Below are positions 9,696 through 19,453 of a DNA stretch of 64,000 nucleotides, in pieces. The notes under the pieces are model-generated. The model made no database searches and was not told the DNA's origin. It saw only the letters and a program-made list of their open reading frames with translations. The number at the start of each line of letters is the position of its first letter. Within the stretch, counting starts at the first letter, position 1. The DNA is from an uncultured SAR86 cluster bacterium (lineage in GTDB: Bacteria; Pseudomonadota; Gammaproteobacteria; Magnimaribacterales; D2472), in the NCBI GenBank assembly GCA_902627055.1, contig CACOHS010000002.1:68380-132379 (forward strand), read 5' to 3'. The translations under genes were made by a program, and so were the position numbers.

Positions 9696-10828
9696 ATCAA
9701 ACGGAAATAATAAATGAAGCTAAAAATCAAACTGGTTTAGAAAAATTTGGTAATCCATTATTTATGGATGGTTTTGAAGCATTGATCAGTTCAATAAATC
9801 AGGAGGCTGATTTGAATGAAATTGGTGTTGAGGCACAAAAACAAAGATTAATTGGAATTTTGGCCAATATACTAAGAATTGAAAATGCATTTAAAGAAAA
9901 TCCAGAAATTTTGGAGGAGGAAATCAAGTCGCCAGTTGTGATTGTTGGTCTTCCAAGGACAGGAAGCACTATGACTCATAGGCTACTTGCTTCGGATCCA
10001 AATCATACTGCAATGCTTTGGTGGGAAGGTAGATACCCAGCAATGCTTGAAGGAGAACAAAGAGGCAATCCCTTAGATAGAATGGAAATGGGTAAAGCTG
10101 AAGTTGAGGCTGTCATGCAAGCTTCACCAGATGCATTAACCATTCATCCATGGGATTACAAGGGAGCCGATGAAGAAATTTTATTATTGGAGCACACTTT
10201 TTTTAGCACGGTGCCAGAATCATTTATGCGACTTCCATCTTATTCAAATTGGGTTGAATCTCAAGATCATATTCACGCCTACAAACAATTAAAAAAAATG
10301 CTTCAATACCTTCAGTGGCAAAATCCAGGCAGAGAAAATAAAAGATGGGTCCTAAAATCTCCACATCATTTAGGTTTTATTGATAAATTACTGCTTGCAT
10401 TTCCTGATTCAAAAGTAATCCAAACACATAGAGATCCATTTAAAACTGTGCCTTCATTTTGTTCAATGTGTGCAAATTTATTTGAACCAATTTCTAACTC
10501 TTATGATAAAGAGGAAATTGGTCATCACTGGGCAAATAAACTTGCCAAGGTACTAAATCACTGTATGAAAATAAGCAAATTAAATAAAGAAAATTTTCTT
10601 GATTTAGAATTTAATAAAATGATTAAGGACCCAATCTCAGAAATGACAGAAGTTTACAATTTTATTGAAGAAGATTTTACTGACCAAGCTGAAAATGCTA
10701 TGAATGCTTGGAAAGAAGAAAATCAACATGAAATGGGTGCACATCAATATTCACTTGAAGAATTTAATTTAGATGATTCTTTTATAGATGAAAACTTCAG
10801 TGAATACATAAATCAATATATAAAGTAG
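9689..10828 (+). CDS. Sulfotransferase family protein
   Basis: PVVIVGLPRTGSTMTHRLLASDP PAPS-binding-like P-loop; LKSPHHLGFIDKLLLAFPDSKVIQTHRDP. Confidence 0.88.
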   Translation: MLNQTEIINEAKNQTGLEKFGNPLFMDGFEALISSINQEADLNEIGVEAQKQRLIGILANILRIENAFKENPEILEEEIKSPVVIVGLPRTGSTMTHRLLASDPNHTAMLWWEGRYPAMLEGEQRGNPLDRMEMGKAEVEAVMQASPDALTIHPWDYKGADEEILLLEHTFFSTVPESFMRLPSYSNWVESQDHIHAYKQLKKMLQYLQWQNPGRENKRWVLKSPHHLGFIDKLLLAFPDSKVIQTHRDPFKTVPSFCSMCANLFEPISNSYDKEEIGHHWANKLAKVLNHCMKISKLNKENFLDLEFNKMIKDPISEMTEVYNFIEEDFTDQAENAMNAWKEENQHEMGAHQYSLEEFNLDDSFIDENFSEYINQYIK

Positions 10829-10837
10829 GAAGTAAAA

Positions 10838-11614
10838 ATGTTACTAAAAGATAAAGTTGTAATTGTCTCAGGAATTGGACCAGGATTAGGCCAAGAGCTG
10901 GCTTATGGCGCAGCAAGAGAAGGAGCAAAAATTGCAATTGCTGCCAGATCAACTGAGTTATTAAATAAGCTTCAAGATGAAATTGGAGAAAAATCAGAAG
11001 TCATAGCAATTCCATGTGACATCACTGATAAAAACGATTGTCAAAATTTGGTGAATGAAACAGTTAAAAAATATGGAAAACTTGATGGACTTATAAATAG
11101 TGCATACCGAGCAGGTGATTTTAAAGAAATCGTAGATTCTGACTTTCAAGATTGGCATGAAACCATGAATACAAATTTTTTTGGCACCATGAACTTAACT
11201 ATGGCAGCTGTTAAAGAAATGGTCCCAAATAATCAAGGTGCGATTGTAATGATCAATAGTCTTATCACAAAAAAACCTTTACCAACTCAAGGTGGCTACG
11301 CAGCATCAAAGGGTGCACTTTCAACAGCAACAAAAATTCTTGCAAAAGAATTAGGTCCAAAAGGAATCAGAGTTAATTCGGTTTATATGGGTTGGATGTG
11401 GGGTCCTCCTGTTGAGATGTATGTAAATTTTACCGCAGACTCAATGGGTATTGAACCAAGTGAAGTTATTGATGGAGTTACAAAGGATATTCCGCTTGGA
11501 ATAATCCCTGATGATAGCGACTGTGCCAATGCAGCACTATTTTTAATTTCTGATCTTGCAAAAGTAATCACCGGAGCTAACTTGGATGTAAATGGTGGTG
11601 AATTTATGTCTTGA
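10838..11614 (+). CDS. SDR-family oxidoreductase
   Basis: VSGIGPGLGQELA, GGYAASKGAL, GANLDVNGG. Confidence 0.92.
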   Translation: MLLKDKVVIVSGIGPGLGQELAYGAAREGAKIAIAARSTELLNKLQDEIGEKSEVIAIPCDITDKNDCQNLVNETVKKYGKLDGLINSAYRAGDFKEIVDSDFQDWHETMNTNFFGTMNLTMAAVKEMVPNNQGAIVMINSLITKKPLPTQGGYAASKGALSTATKILAKELGPKGIRVNSVYMGWMWGPPVEMYVNFTADSMGIEPSEVIDGVTKDIPLGIIPDDSDCANAALFLISDLAKVITGANLDVNGGEFMS

Positions 11615-11714
11615 TGAGTATCAAGTAATTTTTTTTCGTCAAGCTTCAGGTCAATTTTTCCCTGCTTTTTTTTAAATTAGGATTTTATAAGCAATAATTG
11701 TTTAAACTTTAAGA

Positions 11715-12587
11715 ATGGCAATTAATAAATCTATGCATACTATTGATCTAATGCTTGGTATACCGGAGCAGGAGGATAGATCTGATTGGTATACATTCAT
11801 GGAGCCTCTGCTTCGAGATGAGGAATCCAGGTCTATGTTTAAAATGCCAGCTCAATACATGTTTAAGGATATTCCTGAAACAGGCTCTCATGATGATTTT
11901 ATCCAATATACAATTGAACAAATGGATAAATTTTATATCAATCAAGCAATGGTAGGATTTCACGAGAAATCAGAAGTTAAAATTGAGGCTGCAAAAAATC
12001 ATAGCGATAGATTCTTTTTTGATCTTCCTGTGAATCCAAATATAGAGAATGAGGCTGAAAACATAAAAAGGCATTATGAAACTTATGGCATAAAAGCTGT
12101 AAGTGCATTCCCCTCAGGTATGTACCCTCAAGTTGCAATCAATGATAAAAAATGGCATCCAATATATGAGATGTGTGTTGAATTAGATATTCCTTTTTTT
12201 TGTTGTGTGGGAGTTCCCGGTCCAAGAATCCCGATGGCTCCTCAAAAAGTTGAATTGATTGATGAGGTTTGTTGGTATTTTCCAGAACTCAAATTTGTTA
12301 TGAGACATGGAGCTGAACCATGGACAGCTCTAGCTTGTAAGTTAATGCTTAAATATCCTAATTTATATTATTCAACAAGTGCTTTTTCTCCAAAGCATTA
12401 TCCGAAAGATATTATAAATTTTGCAAATACTCGAGGAAAAAATAAAATCATGTATGCAGGATATTTCCCAATGGGTCTTTCTTTAGATAAAATTTTCAGT
12501 GAAATGGATAATGTGCCTTTTAATGAGGATGTTTGGCCATTATTTTTGGGAGGAAACGCTAAAAAAGTTCTTAAATTAAATATATAA
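11715..12587 (+). CDS. Amidohydrolase (amidohydrolase_2/ACMSD-like)
   Basis: PELKFVMRHGAEPWTALACKLMLKYPNLYYSTSAFSPKHYPKDIINFANTRGKNKIMYAGYFP. Confidence 0.8.
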   Translation: MAINKSMHTIDLMLGIPEQEDRSDWYTFMEPLLRDEESRSMFKMPAQYMFKDIPETGSHDDFIQYTIEQMDKFYINQAMVGFHEKSEVKIEAAKNHSDRFFFDLPVNPNIENEAENIKRHYETYGIKAVSAFPSGMYPQVAINDKKWHPIYEMCVELDIPFFCCVGVPGPRIPMAPQKVELIDEVCWYFPELKFVMRHGAEPWTALACKLMLKYPNLYYSTSAFSPKHYPKDIINFANTRGKNKIMYAGYFPMGLSLDKIFSEMDNVPFNEDVWPLFLGGNAKKVLKLNI

Positions 12588-12615
12588 TGAGAATTAACGA
12601 AAAATACCACAAATC

Positions 12616-13614
12616 ATGTTAGAAAAAAGTAGATATTCAATGTTGCAAATACCATTTGGTTGGTATGTTGTAGACTATTCTAATGAACTTAATCCTGGTG
12701 ACGTAAAGGCAGTTCGCTACTTTGGCCAAGACCAAGTGCTTTTTAGAACTGAGTCAGGTGAAATTAGTATGTTGGATGCATATTGTCCCCACTTAGGAGC
12801 TCACCTTGGTCATGGAGGTATTGTTAATGGAGAATGTATCGAATGTCCTTTCCATGCTTGGAGGTGGAAAACTGATGGGAAAATTGGAGAAATTCCATAC
12901 GCTAAACGCATTCCTCCGAGAGCACAAGATACAAAAATATTTACTTATCCAACCGTAGAAAGAAATAATCTAATTTATGCTTGGTATCATCCGCATGGCG
13001 ACGAACCACATTATGAAGTAGAAACATATCCTGAAGTCCTCGATCCAGAATGGGGAGATGAATTTGAAAAATTTGAATACCGAATAAAATGCCATATTCA
13101 AGATATGGCAGAAAATGCTGTGGATGCAGCTCATTTTGTTTATGTTCATGGAGTTGCTACATATCCAGAATTTGAGGTTACTTATGAAAATCAAAAAAGA
13201 TTTTTTTATCAGAAAGCAGATATGATTACTCCAAGAGGAACTGTTAAAGGCAAAATATCTGGTGCATCAAATGGACCAGGCGATAATTTCACAAAGTTTG
13301 AAGGGATCTGTGACACACTTCTTTTGGGCTCAACAACGCCTACTGAAAATGAAGAAGTAATTACCAGATTTTCATTTCTTCAAAAAAAGGTTAATGGAGA
13401 GGTCCCAAAAGGTGGCGTTGGCGCAGCAATAATTGCCGATATTAATAAACAGGTAAAAGAAGATATTCCAGTTTGGGAAAATAAAAAATATGCATCAAAA
13501 CCTGTGCTATGTGATTCAGACGGTCCAATTGCTAAATTTAGAAAACACTTTGCAACATTTTATGCTGAAGACAAGGAGCCTGAATCAATTAAAACAGCAA
13601 ATATCGAAAAATAA
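12616..13614 (+). CDS. Rieske [2Fe-2S] oxygenase alpha subunit, KshA-like
   Basis: CPHLGAHLGHGG...CPFHAWRW Rieske ligands; DMAENAVDAAHFVYVHG mononuclear iron region. Confidence 0.9.
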   Translation: MLEKSRYSMLQIPFGWYVVDYSNELNPGDVKAVRYFGQDQVLFRTESGEISMLDAYCPHLGAHLGHGGIVNGECIECPFHAWRWKTDGKIGEIPYAKRIPPRAQDTKIFTYPTVERNNLIYAWYHPHGDEPHYEVETYPEVLDPEWGDEFEKFEYRIKCHIQDMAENAVDAAHFVYVHGVATYPEFEVTYENQKRFFYQKADMITPRGTVKGKISGASNGPGDNFTKFEGICDTLLLGSTTPTENEEVITRFSFLQKKVNGEVPKGGVGAAIIADINKQVKEDIPVWENKKYASKPVLCDSDGPIAKFRKHFATFYAEDKEPESIKTANIEK

Positions 13615-13631
13615 AATTTCTGTATTTCTAT

Positions 13632-13802
13632 CTATTCCTCAATTAACTCAAAATCAAACTTACTAACACCACAATCTGGGCAAACCCATTCATCTGGAAT
13701 ATCCTCCCACCTGGTTCCCGGCGCTAAGCCATCCTCAGGGTCACCTAGTTCTTCATCATAGATGTATCCACAAATTACGCATTCATATTTTCTAAAAGGC
13801 AT
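13632..13802 (-). CDS. rubA: Rubredoxin (56 aa)
   Basis: Not in ORF track. Minus-strand translation MPFRKYECVICGYIYDEELGDPEDGLAPGTRWEDIPDEWVCPDCGVSKFDFELIEE with two CxxC metal-binding pairs; overlaps the 3' end of the upstream transporter by 11 nt. Confidence 0.96.
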   Translation of the reverse strand: MPFRKYECVICGYIYDEELGDPEDGLAPGTRWEDIPDEWVCPDCGVSKFDFELIEE

Positions 13803-15141
13803 GGTTCGTTAATTGAGATTTAATTTTTTCATGATCTTCTCTACCTAATGAATGAGTAAACAAAAGATAGGATGCTATGGAATAACTAATGATTGGCACA
13901 AATGTGTAAATATAATAAATTGCCATTTTTGATGACTCAGTATTTGATGTTCCGAGACTAATATCAAAACCCCAGTAAAGCTCTAAAACCAAATAAGGCA
14001 CCACTGCAGCCAATGCAAAACCAATTTTTGTTAAGGTTGTAAGGAATGAAAAAACTGTTCCAGAGATATTTTCTCCAACCTCAACAGTCAATTTATCTGA
14101 TATATCCGCAGTCATAGCATTAATTAAAGGCAGTGGTCCTGAAAAAGAAAATCCATATAACACTATAAAAGTTCCCACTCCTATCAACCTTTGAAAAGTA
14201 CTTAGATCTCTAATATACCAATACCCTATAAAACCTAAAGTTAAGATAATAATGGCATATACACACGAAATTCCAGCCGCAAAATGTTTTGATGTTTTTA
14301 AACTTAAATATCTCCATATCCATAAGCCAAAAACACTAACAACATAATAAATTAACATTAATCTTGAGGAATATTCAGGCAGCTCAATTACAACTTCCAT
14401 CCATATCAAATATAAAGCTCCATTCAGGCTCATACAAAATGCAATTAAAACTGCTGCAGTGACTATCCTAATGAGCATCTTATTGGAAAATAAGGCTTTA
14501 AAATTTTTAAATGAATTTTTAGACTTCTCTGTTAAAGAATCAGAAAAATAGTCTGGCGTATTCCATAAAGCATTCATTGTGATTAATGGAATACAAAATA
14601 AAACAAAAATTCCGATTGCATTCACTTTTGCTTGCAAGGATGGATCATTAATTTCAACAATGGCTGGGATTGCAATTACTGAGAACATACCAAGAAGAGC
14701 CATCAGCTCTCTAAGGGTAAGAAGCTTTGTTCTTTCATCGTAATCAGGCGCTAAGTTAGTAGCCCAAGATAATTGGGTAATAGTTGATAATGTGAATGCT
14801 AAATAAAGCATAAATAATCCAAGAAAGAAGTATATCCATGACGGTGATGATGTTTGTGGGAGAAAAATTATAAATGTTGCAAGCATAAAAATTGGAGCGG
14901 AAAGAAAGATCCAGTGCTTGTGCTTTCCCCATCTCGATGGAAATTTATCAATTAAAAGCCCCATTACCGGATCGGTTAAAATGTCAGTAAATCGCCCTAA
15001 AAAGAAAATAATTCCAACCAGAGACAATCCCAATCCCAAATCATCAGCATAGAAAGGTAAAACAAAAATAAAAATGGGCATTCCAGCTGCTGACGTTGGA
15101 AAATTTAATGCTGTATAGGAAATCCGCTGAAATAAATTCAT
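13792..15141 (-). CDS. MFS transporter, GPH cation symporter family
   Basis: 12-TM pattern; GRFTDILTDPVMGLLIDKFPSRWGKHKHWI. Confidence 0.88.
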   Translation of the reverse strand: MNLFQRISYTALNFPTSAAGMPIFIFVLPFYADDLGLGLSLVGIIFFLGRFTDILTDPVMGLLIDKFPSRWGKHKHWIFLSAPIFMLATFIIFLPQTSSPSWIYFFLGLFMLYLAFTLSTITQLSWATNLAPDYDERTKLLTLRELMALLGMFSVIAIPAIVEINDPSLQAKVNAIGIFVLFCIPLITMNALWNTPDYFSDSLTEKSKNSFKNFKALFSNKMLIRIVTAAVLIAFCMSLNGALYLIWMEVVIELPEYSSRLMLIYYVVSVFGLWIWRYLSLKTSKHFAAGISCVYAIIILTLGFIGYWYIRDLSTFQRLIGVGTFIVLYGFSFSGPLPLINAMTADISDKLTVEVGENISGTVFSFLTTLTKIGFALAAVVPYLVLELYWGFDISLGTSNTESSKMAIYYIYTFVPIISYSIASYLLFTHSLGREDHEKIKSQLTNHAF

Positions 15142-15157
15142 TTATTTTTATCGGTTT

Positions 15158-15559
15158 CTAGATCTTAAAGACATCTCTCATGGATATTATTCCAACAAGT
15201 TGCTCTCCTGAAAAAACAGGCAGATGTCTAATTTGATTATCTAGCATAAGTTTTTTAGCTTCAGAGTTTGATGTTTCTGGGCATGTATATATTAGTTTTC
15301 TTGTCATAATATCTCTTACAGTCTTGGATCCAAGGTTCATTGATCCTCCAGATAATGCATAAACAAGATCTCTCTCAGTTAATATGCCTAGCACAGAAGA
15401 CTTACATAAATTATCTTCTGACCCATTTCTGGAAATCATCAATGCGCCAATTTTATTTTTATTCATTAAGGCTGCTGCTTTAAATAAATCTGAATCCTCT
15501 GAAATTGTAAAAATATCCCAGTATCTTTGTTCATTAAGATGATCTTTAACTTTTTTCAT
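15158..15559 (-). CDS. CBS-domain pair protein
   Basis: GILTERDLVYALSGGSMNLGSKTVRDIMTR...HLPVFSGEQLVGIISMRDV. Confidence 0.93.
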   Translation of the reverse strand: MKKVKDHLNEQRYWDIFTISEDSDLFKAAALMNKNKIGALMISRNGSEDNLCKSSVLGILTERDLVYALSGGSMNLGSKTVRDIMTRKLIYTCPETSNSEAKKLMLDNQIRHLPVFSGEQLVGIISMRDVFKI

Positions 15560-15702
15560 ATTAAGTTTTAACTTTGCGGTAGCATTGCAATAAATATATA
15601 AAAGATATTAACACCCTATCTAATTTCTTGGTATCATAAGCGGACATTAAAAAGTATTTTTGATAACTACTTTACATTTTTTAACGCTAACATTAAATTA
15701 CT

Positions 15703-16077
15703 ATGAAATCGTTTTTAACCCCATTTTTATTTGTTTTTGCATTATTACTATCTTTTCCTTCGTTTGCTGGTGACGTAGGTTATGTCGGAGAAGAAGGAAC
15801 TGAAATTGAGGTCTTTAGAGTTTCAAGCCCTGCAGCTGAATATCCAAGAAGGGCTTTAAGACTTGGTATTGAAGGTAATGTAAAACTTGAGTTTGATGTA
15901 GATACTGACGGATCCGTGCTAGATCCCTACGTAGTTGAAAGCACTCCAGCTGGTGTTTTTGATAGAGCATCTATCAAAGCCGTAAGAAAATTCTTATATC
16001 AACCACCTACTTATAATGGAACATCCGTAAAGGTTAACAATGTTCAAATTAATCTTACATTTAAGCTAGGCACCTAA
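15703..16077 (+). CDS. Secreted TonB C-terminal-domain protein
   Basis: Signal peptide MKSFLTPFLFVFALLLSFPSFA then YPRRALRLGIEGNVKLEFDVDTDGSV...FDRASIKAVRKFLYQPP. Confidence 0.85.
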   Translation: MKSFLTPFLFVFALLLSFPSFAGDVGYVGEEGTEIEVFRVSSPAAEYPRRALRLGIEGNVKLEFDVDTDGSVLDPYVVESTPAGVFDRASIKAVRKFLYQPPTYNGTSVKVNNVQINLTFKLGT

Positions 16078-16108
16078 TCTAAAGTTTTAATATAGTCGAA
16101 GAATATTT

Positions 16109-19087
16109 ATGCCAATAAGACTCCAGTTGCTTTTATTTGGGGTTATAGGCAATGTCCTAGTAGCTGCCATATTCATATTTTCATTTGGCTATAGAGAAAA
16201 TATCCAAGAGAGTTCATCGAATGAATCTCTTCTTACCTTGTATGAATCTGCTTGGTACCAAACCTACAATAAATCTTTTGATGTTATGTCAAAATGGTTG
16301 CCTGTTTCAGGTGAGAATGCTTCTTTTTGGGAGCCCGATTCGGAAATCTTTTTAGATGAAGTTGCCTCAAGTAACATATTTACCAATCCTCTTCTTGATA
16401 CTATCAGCGCTGATAGAATTGGAGATGCGCAGTATTTGATAGAGCTTTTTTTTGAGGAAGAGCTTGATTACGGAAATTTAAGTTATGTTATGGCATATTT
16501 TCCATCAGGTGAGAGAATATACTGTGGTAGTGCACTAGACTTATTGGGTGTTGACCCATGCTCTCCTGCAGCTCGACCCGATTTTTTTAGTTATCTTGAT
16601 TCTTTTCTTCAAGAGGCATCATCTAGACCTAGGCAATCAATTGTTAAGATAAAAGATAAAAATGATGATCAAGAATCAACTTTAAATCAGGCATTAAGTT
16701 TCCCAATAAAAGTTGAAGGAGAAACTTTGGCTGTTATAGCTCTTGGAGTAGATATCAGAAAAGGTTTAGAAGTATTTGAAGACGAGTTTGAAGTAAGAAC
16801 TGCTATTAGAACTGAGTCAGGTCTCATCTCACTTAATGATTATTATCAGCAATTTGGTAATTCTGAGGACGATCTTTTTGATATTGAAAATTTTAATAAA
16901 TTAACTGATAAAGCTTCAACTTTTAAAACAATAAATGGTTCGCGTCATTCTGAAAAAGATACTGAACTTGGCACCTCAGTTACTCTTTTGCCTTTAAGCA
17001 CCTTTTTATCAGCCGATGAGGCACAGCTTTATATATTTAAAGATGAAAGAGAAAATATACTTAGAGCAGCAAATGTTTTAAATCTTACATATATTGCAGC
17101 AATATCATTTGTAATATTCATAATTTCTCTCATAGCATTTATCACCACAAGAACATTTGGAGGTATTACAAAAGCCATTGAAGTGCTTGAAGGTCTTACA
17201 AAGGGTGATCACACACAAGAAATGCCAACAAGAAAAGGTGTCCTTGCCTCTGAAACAGACGAGGTTGGCCAACTATCTGCTGCACTGGGGACCTATAAGT
17301 CTCATTTAATTGAAATGGAATCAATTCGAGAGGAGCAAGCCAAAAGAAGACACGAACGAGATGAAGTGATTATCGAAAAAATGACTGCTCTTGCTGATCA
17401 ACTTGATGGAAGTGCAAGAACGCTTATTTTAAATGATATTAAAAAAATGAATGAGCTTGCTGATAGCTCAGATAGAAATTCTAGTGAGGAGGCATCTGTT
17501 GAATTAATGTTAGTGGCCTTTTCAAGAATGTCAGATGAAGTTAATGGATTGATTGACGCTAGAACAAGTGAAATGGAGACAGCAAGAGATGAAGCCAGAG
17601 ATGCCAGTGATCAAAAAACTAAATTCTTTGCAAATATGAGTCACGAATTAAGAACTCCTTTAAATGCTATTCTGGGATATGGTGAAATGCTTTATGAAGA
17701 TTGTGAAGATTTAGGTTACGACGATCTCCTACCTGATTTAAAAAAGATTACTTCTTCTGGAACACATCTCCTATCTTTGATCAATAACATCTTAGACCTC
17801 TCAAAAATTGAAGCTGGGAAAATGGAACTCTTTGTTACCAGTTTTGAAATTGAAAATATGGTCCAAACAATTAAAGATGTCTCTGAACCGCTTGCAGCTA
17901 AAAATGATAACGGATTTGTAATTAATCTTGATGGAGCTATGGGTTCCATGTCTCAAGATGAGACAAAACTAAGACAATGCATAACAAATTTTTTAAGTAA
18001 TGGATTTAAATTTACCAAAAATGGAACTGTCACGCTGGATGTAAAATCAAGAATGATTAATGATGTTGAGTTCATTGATTTTGCAGTAATTGATACAGGT
18101 GCAGGTATGAGTCCTGAGGGAGTTGCTAAAGTCTTTGAAGAATATACACAGGCTGAGCGTTCAACGTCTGCAAATTATGGTGGTACTGGATTGGGACTTC
18201 CAATTTCAAAGAAATTTGCTGAGATGATGGGTGGTGATGTTGTTGTAACAAGTGAAGAAGGAGTAGGATCAGTCTTCACAATGTCAGTTCCCAGAGAATG
18301 TCCTGAATATAACGAAGACGACGTCGAAGGAAGCGTGATTAATCTTGATGATCAAGATAATCTAGTTGTATTGGTTGATGATGATGTTGCAATGCATGAT
18401 CTAATAAAACGAACTATTTCTAAATTGAATCTTACATTGCTGGGAGCAACAAATAGCGAAAAAGGAATGGAACTCATAAGAGAAGTAAAACCAAAACTTA
18501 TTTTGCTTGATGTTTTAATGCCAGGAAGAGACGGATGGTCATTACTTAAGGAATGTAAAACTGATCAAGAATTAAAAGATATCCCAGTCATCATGATTAG
18601 TCAGCTAAATCAATCGAATCTTGCTTCATCTTTAGGTGCAAATGATTATCTAACAAAACCTATAGATAGAACGCATTTTATAAATACTATTAAGAGAGTC
18701 TTAGGTGACGAAAAACAGGACCATAAAGTACTTGTCATTGATGATGACAAAGATGTGAGAGAACTTCTTTCAAGATTATTAAAAGATGCTGGTTACAGAC
18801 CAATAGATGCTCGTGATGGCAAAGAAGGCCTCGAAAGAACCAAAGACGAACCCTCATTAATCATCCTAGATCTAGAAATGCCTAGAATGGATGGTTTTGA
18901 ATTTTTAGACAATTATATTAAGGATGTACCAGAAGAAAAAAGAGCACCAGTTCTTGTTTTCTCTGGAAAGGATTTAACTGATGTTCAGGAAGATCTTTTA
19001 AATGAAAGAGTAATCGGTCTTGTAAAGAAAGATGATGTTTCTATGGATAATTTATCAAAAATGATACAAGGGATTATAAAAGACTAA
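16109..19087 (+). CDS. Hybrid sensor histidine kinase (periplasmic sensor, HAMP, HisKA, HATPase, two C-terminal REC domains)
   Basis: FFANMSHELRTPLNAILGYGEML; NYGGTGLGLPISKKFAEMMGG; two receiver domains (VLVDDDVAMHDL...LLDVLMP; VIDDDKDVREL...ILDLEMPRMDG). Confidence 0.95.
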   Translation: MPIRLQLLLFGVIGNVLVAAIFIFSFGYRENIQESSSNESLLTLYESAWYQTYNKSFDVMSKWLPVSGENASFWEPDSEIFLDEVASSNIFTNPLLDTISADRIGDAQYLIELFFEEELDYGNLSYVMAYFPSGERIYCGSALDLLGVDPCSPAARPDFFSYLDSFLQEASSRPRQSIVKIKDKNDDQESTLNQALSFPIKVEGETLAVIALGVDIRKGLEVFEDEFEVRTAIRTESGLISLNDYYQQFGNSEDDLFDIENFNKLTDKASTFKTINGSRHSEKDTELGTSVTLLPLSTFLSADEAQLYIFKDERENILRAANVLNLTYIAAISFVIFIISLIAFITTRTFGGITKAIEVLEGLTKGDHTQEMPTRKGVLASETDEVGQLSAALGTYKSHLIEMESIREEQAKRRHERDEVIIEKMTALADQLDGSARTLILNDIKKMNELADSSDRNSSEEASVELMLVAFSRMSDEVNGLIDARTSEMETARDEARDASDQKTKFFANMSHELRTPLNAILGYGEMLYEDCEDLGYDDLLPDLKKITSSGTHLLSLINNILDLSKIEAGKMELFVTSFEIENMVQTIKDVSEPLAAKNDNGFVINLDGAMGSMSQDETKLRQCITNFLSNGFKFTKNGTVTLDVKSRMINDVEFIDFAVIDTGAGMSPEGVAKVFEEYTQAERSTSANYGGTGLGLPISKKFAEMMGGDVVVTSEEGVGSVFTMSVPRECPEYNEDDVEGSVINLDDQDNLVVLVDDDVAMHDLIKRTISKLNLTLLGATNSEKGMELIREVKPKLILLDVLMPGRDGWSLLKECKTDQELKDIPVIMISQLNQSNLASSLGANDYLTKPIDRTHFINTIKRVLGDEKQDHKVLVIDDDKDVRELLSRLLKDAGYRPIDARDGKEGLERTKDEPSLIILDLEMPRMDGFEFLDNYIKDVPEEKRAPVLVFSGKDLTDVQEDLLNERVIGLVKKDDVSMDNLSKMIQGIIKD

Positions 19088-19449
19088 GATCCAACAAAAG
19101 CTTCAATTTTTCCAAGCAATCTTTTGAAATCAACTGGCTTTGTATCAAAATCATCTGCGCCACATTCTAAAGCTTTTTGTTTGTCTGATTCCAATGCATG
19201 AGCTGTTAAAGCAATAATTGGTATAGAGTTAATAGATTCATCAGCCTTAGCTTGAATGGTTGCTTCCCAACCGTCTAAAACTGGCAATCCCATATCCATC
19301 AAAACAAGATCAGGAGATTCACTTCTCATCATATCTAAACCAGCTTGACCATCAACAGCCATTATAATTTCGTAGCCACGTCGTGATAACCTCCTTGATA
19401 ACATATCTCGGTTCATCTCATTGTCTTCAATATATAGTAATTTTGCCAT
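19084..19449 (-). CDS. Single-domain response regulator (REC)
   Basis: LLYIEDNEMNRDMLSRRL...LVLMDMGLPVLDGWEA...ALTAHAL...TKPVDF. Confidence 0.95.
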   Translation of the reverse strand: MAKLLYIEDNEMNRDMLSRRLSRRGYEIIMAVDGQAGLDMMRSESPDLVLMDMGLPVLDGWEATIQAKADESINSIPIIALTAHALESDKQKALECGADDFDTKPVDFKRLLGKIEAFVGS

Positions 19450-19453
19450 TTTA

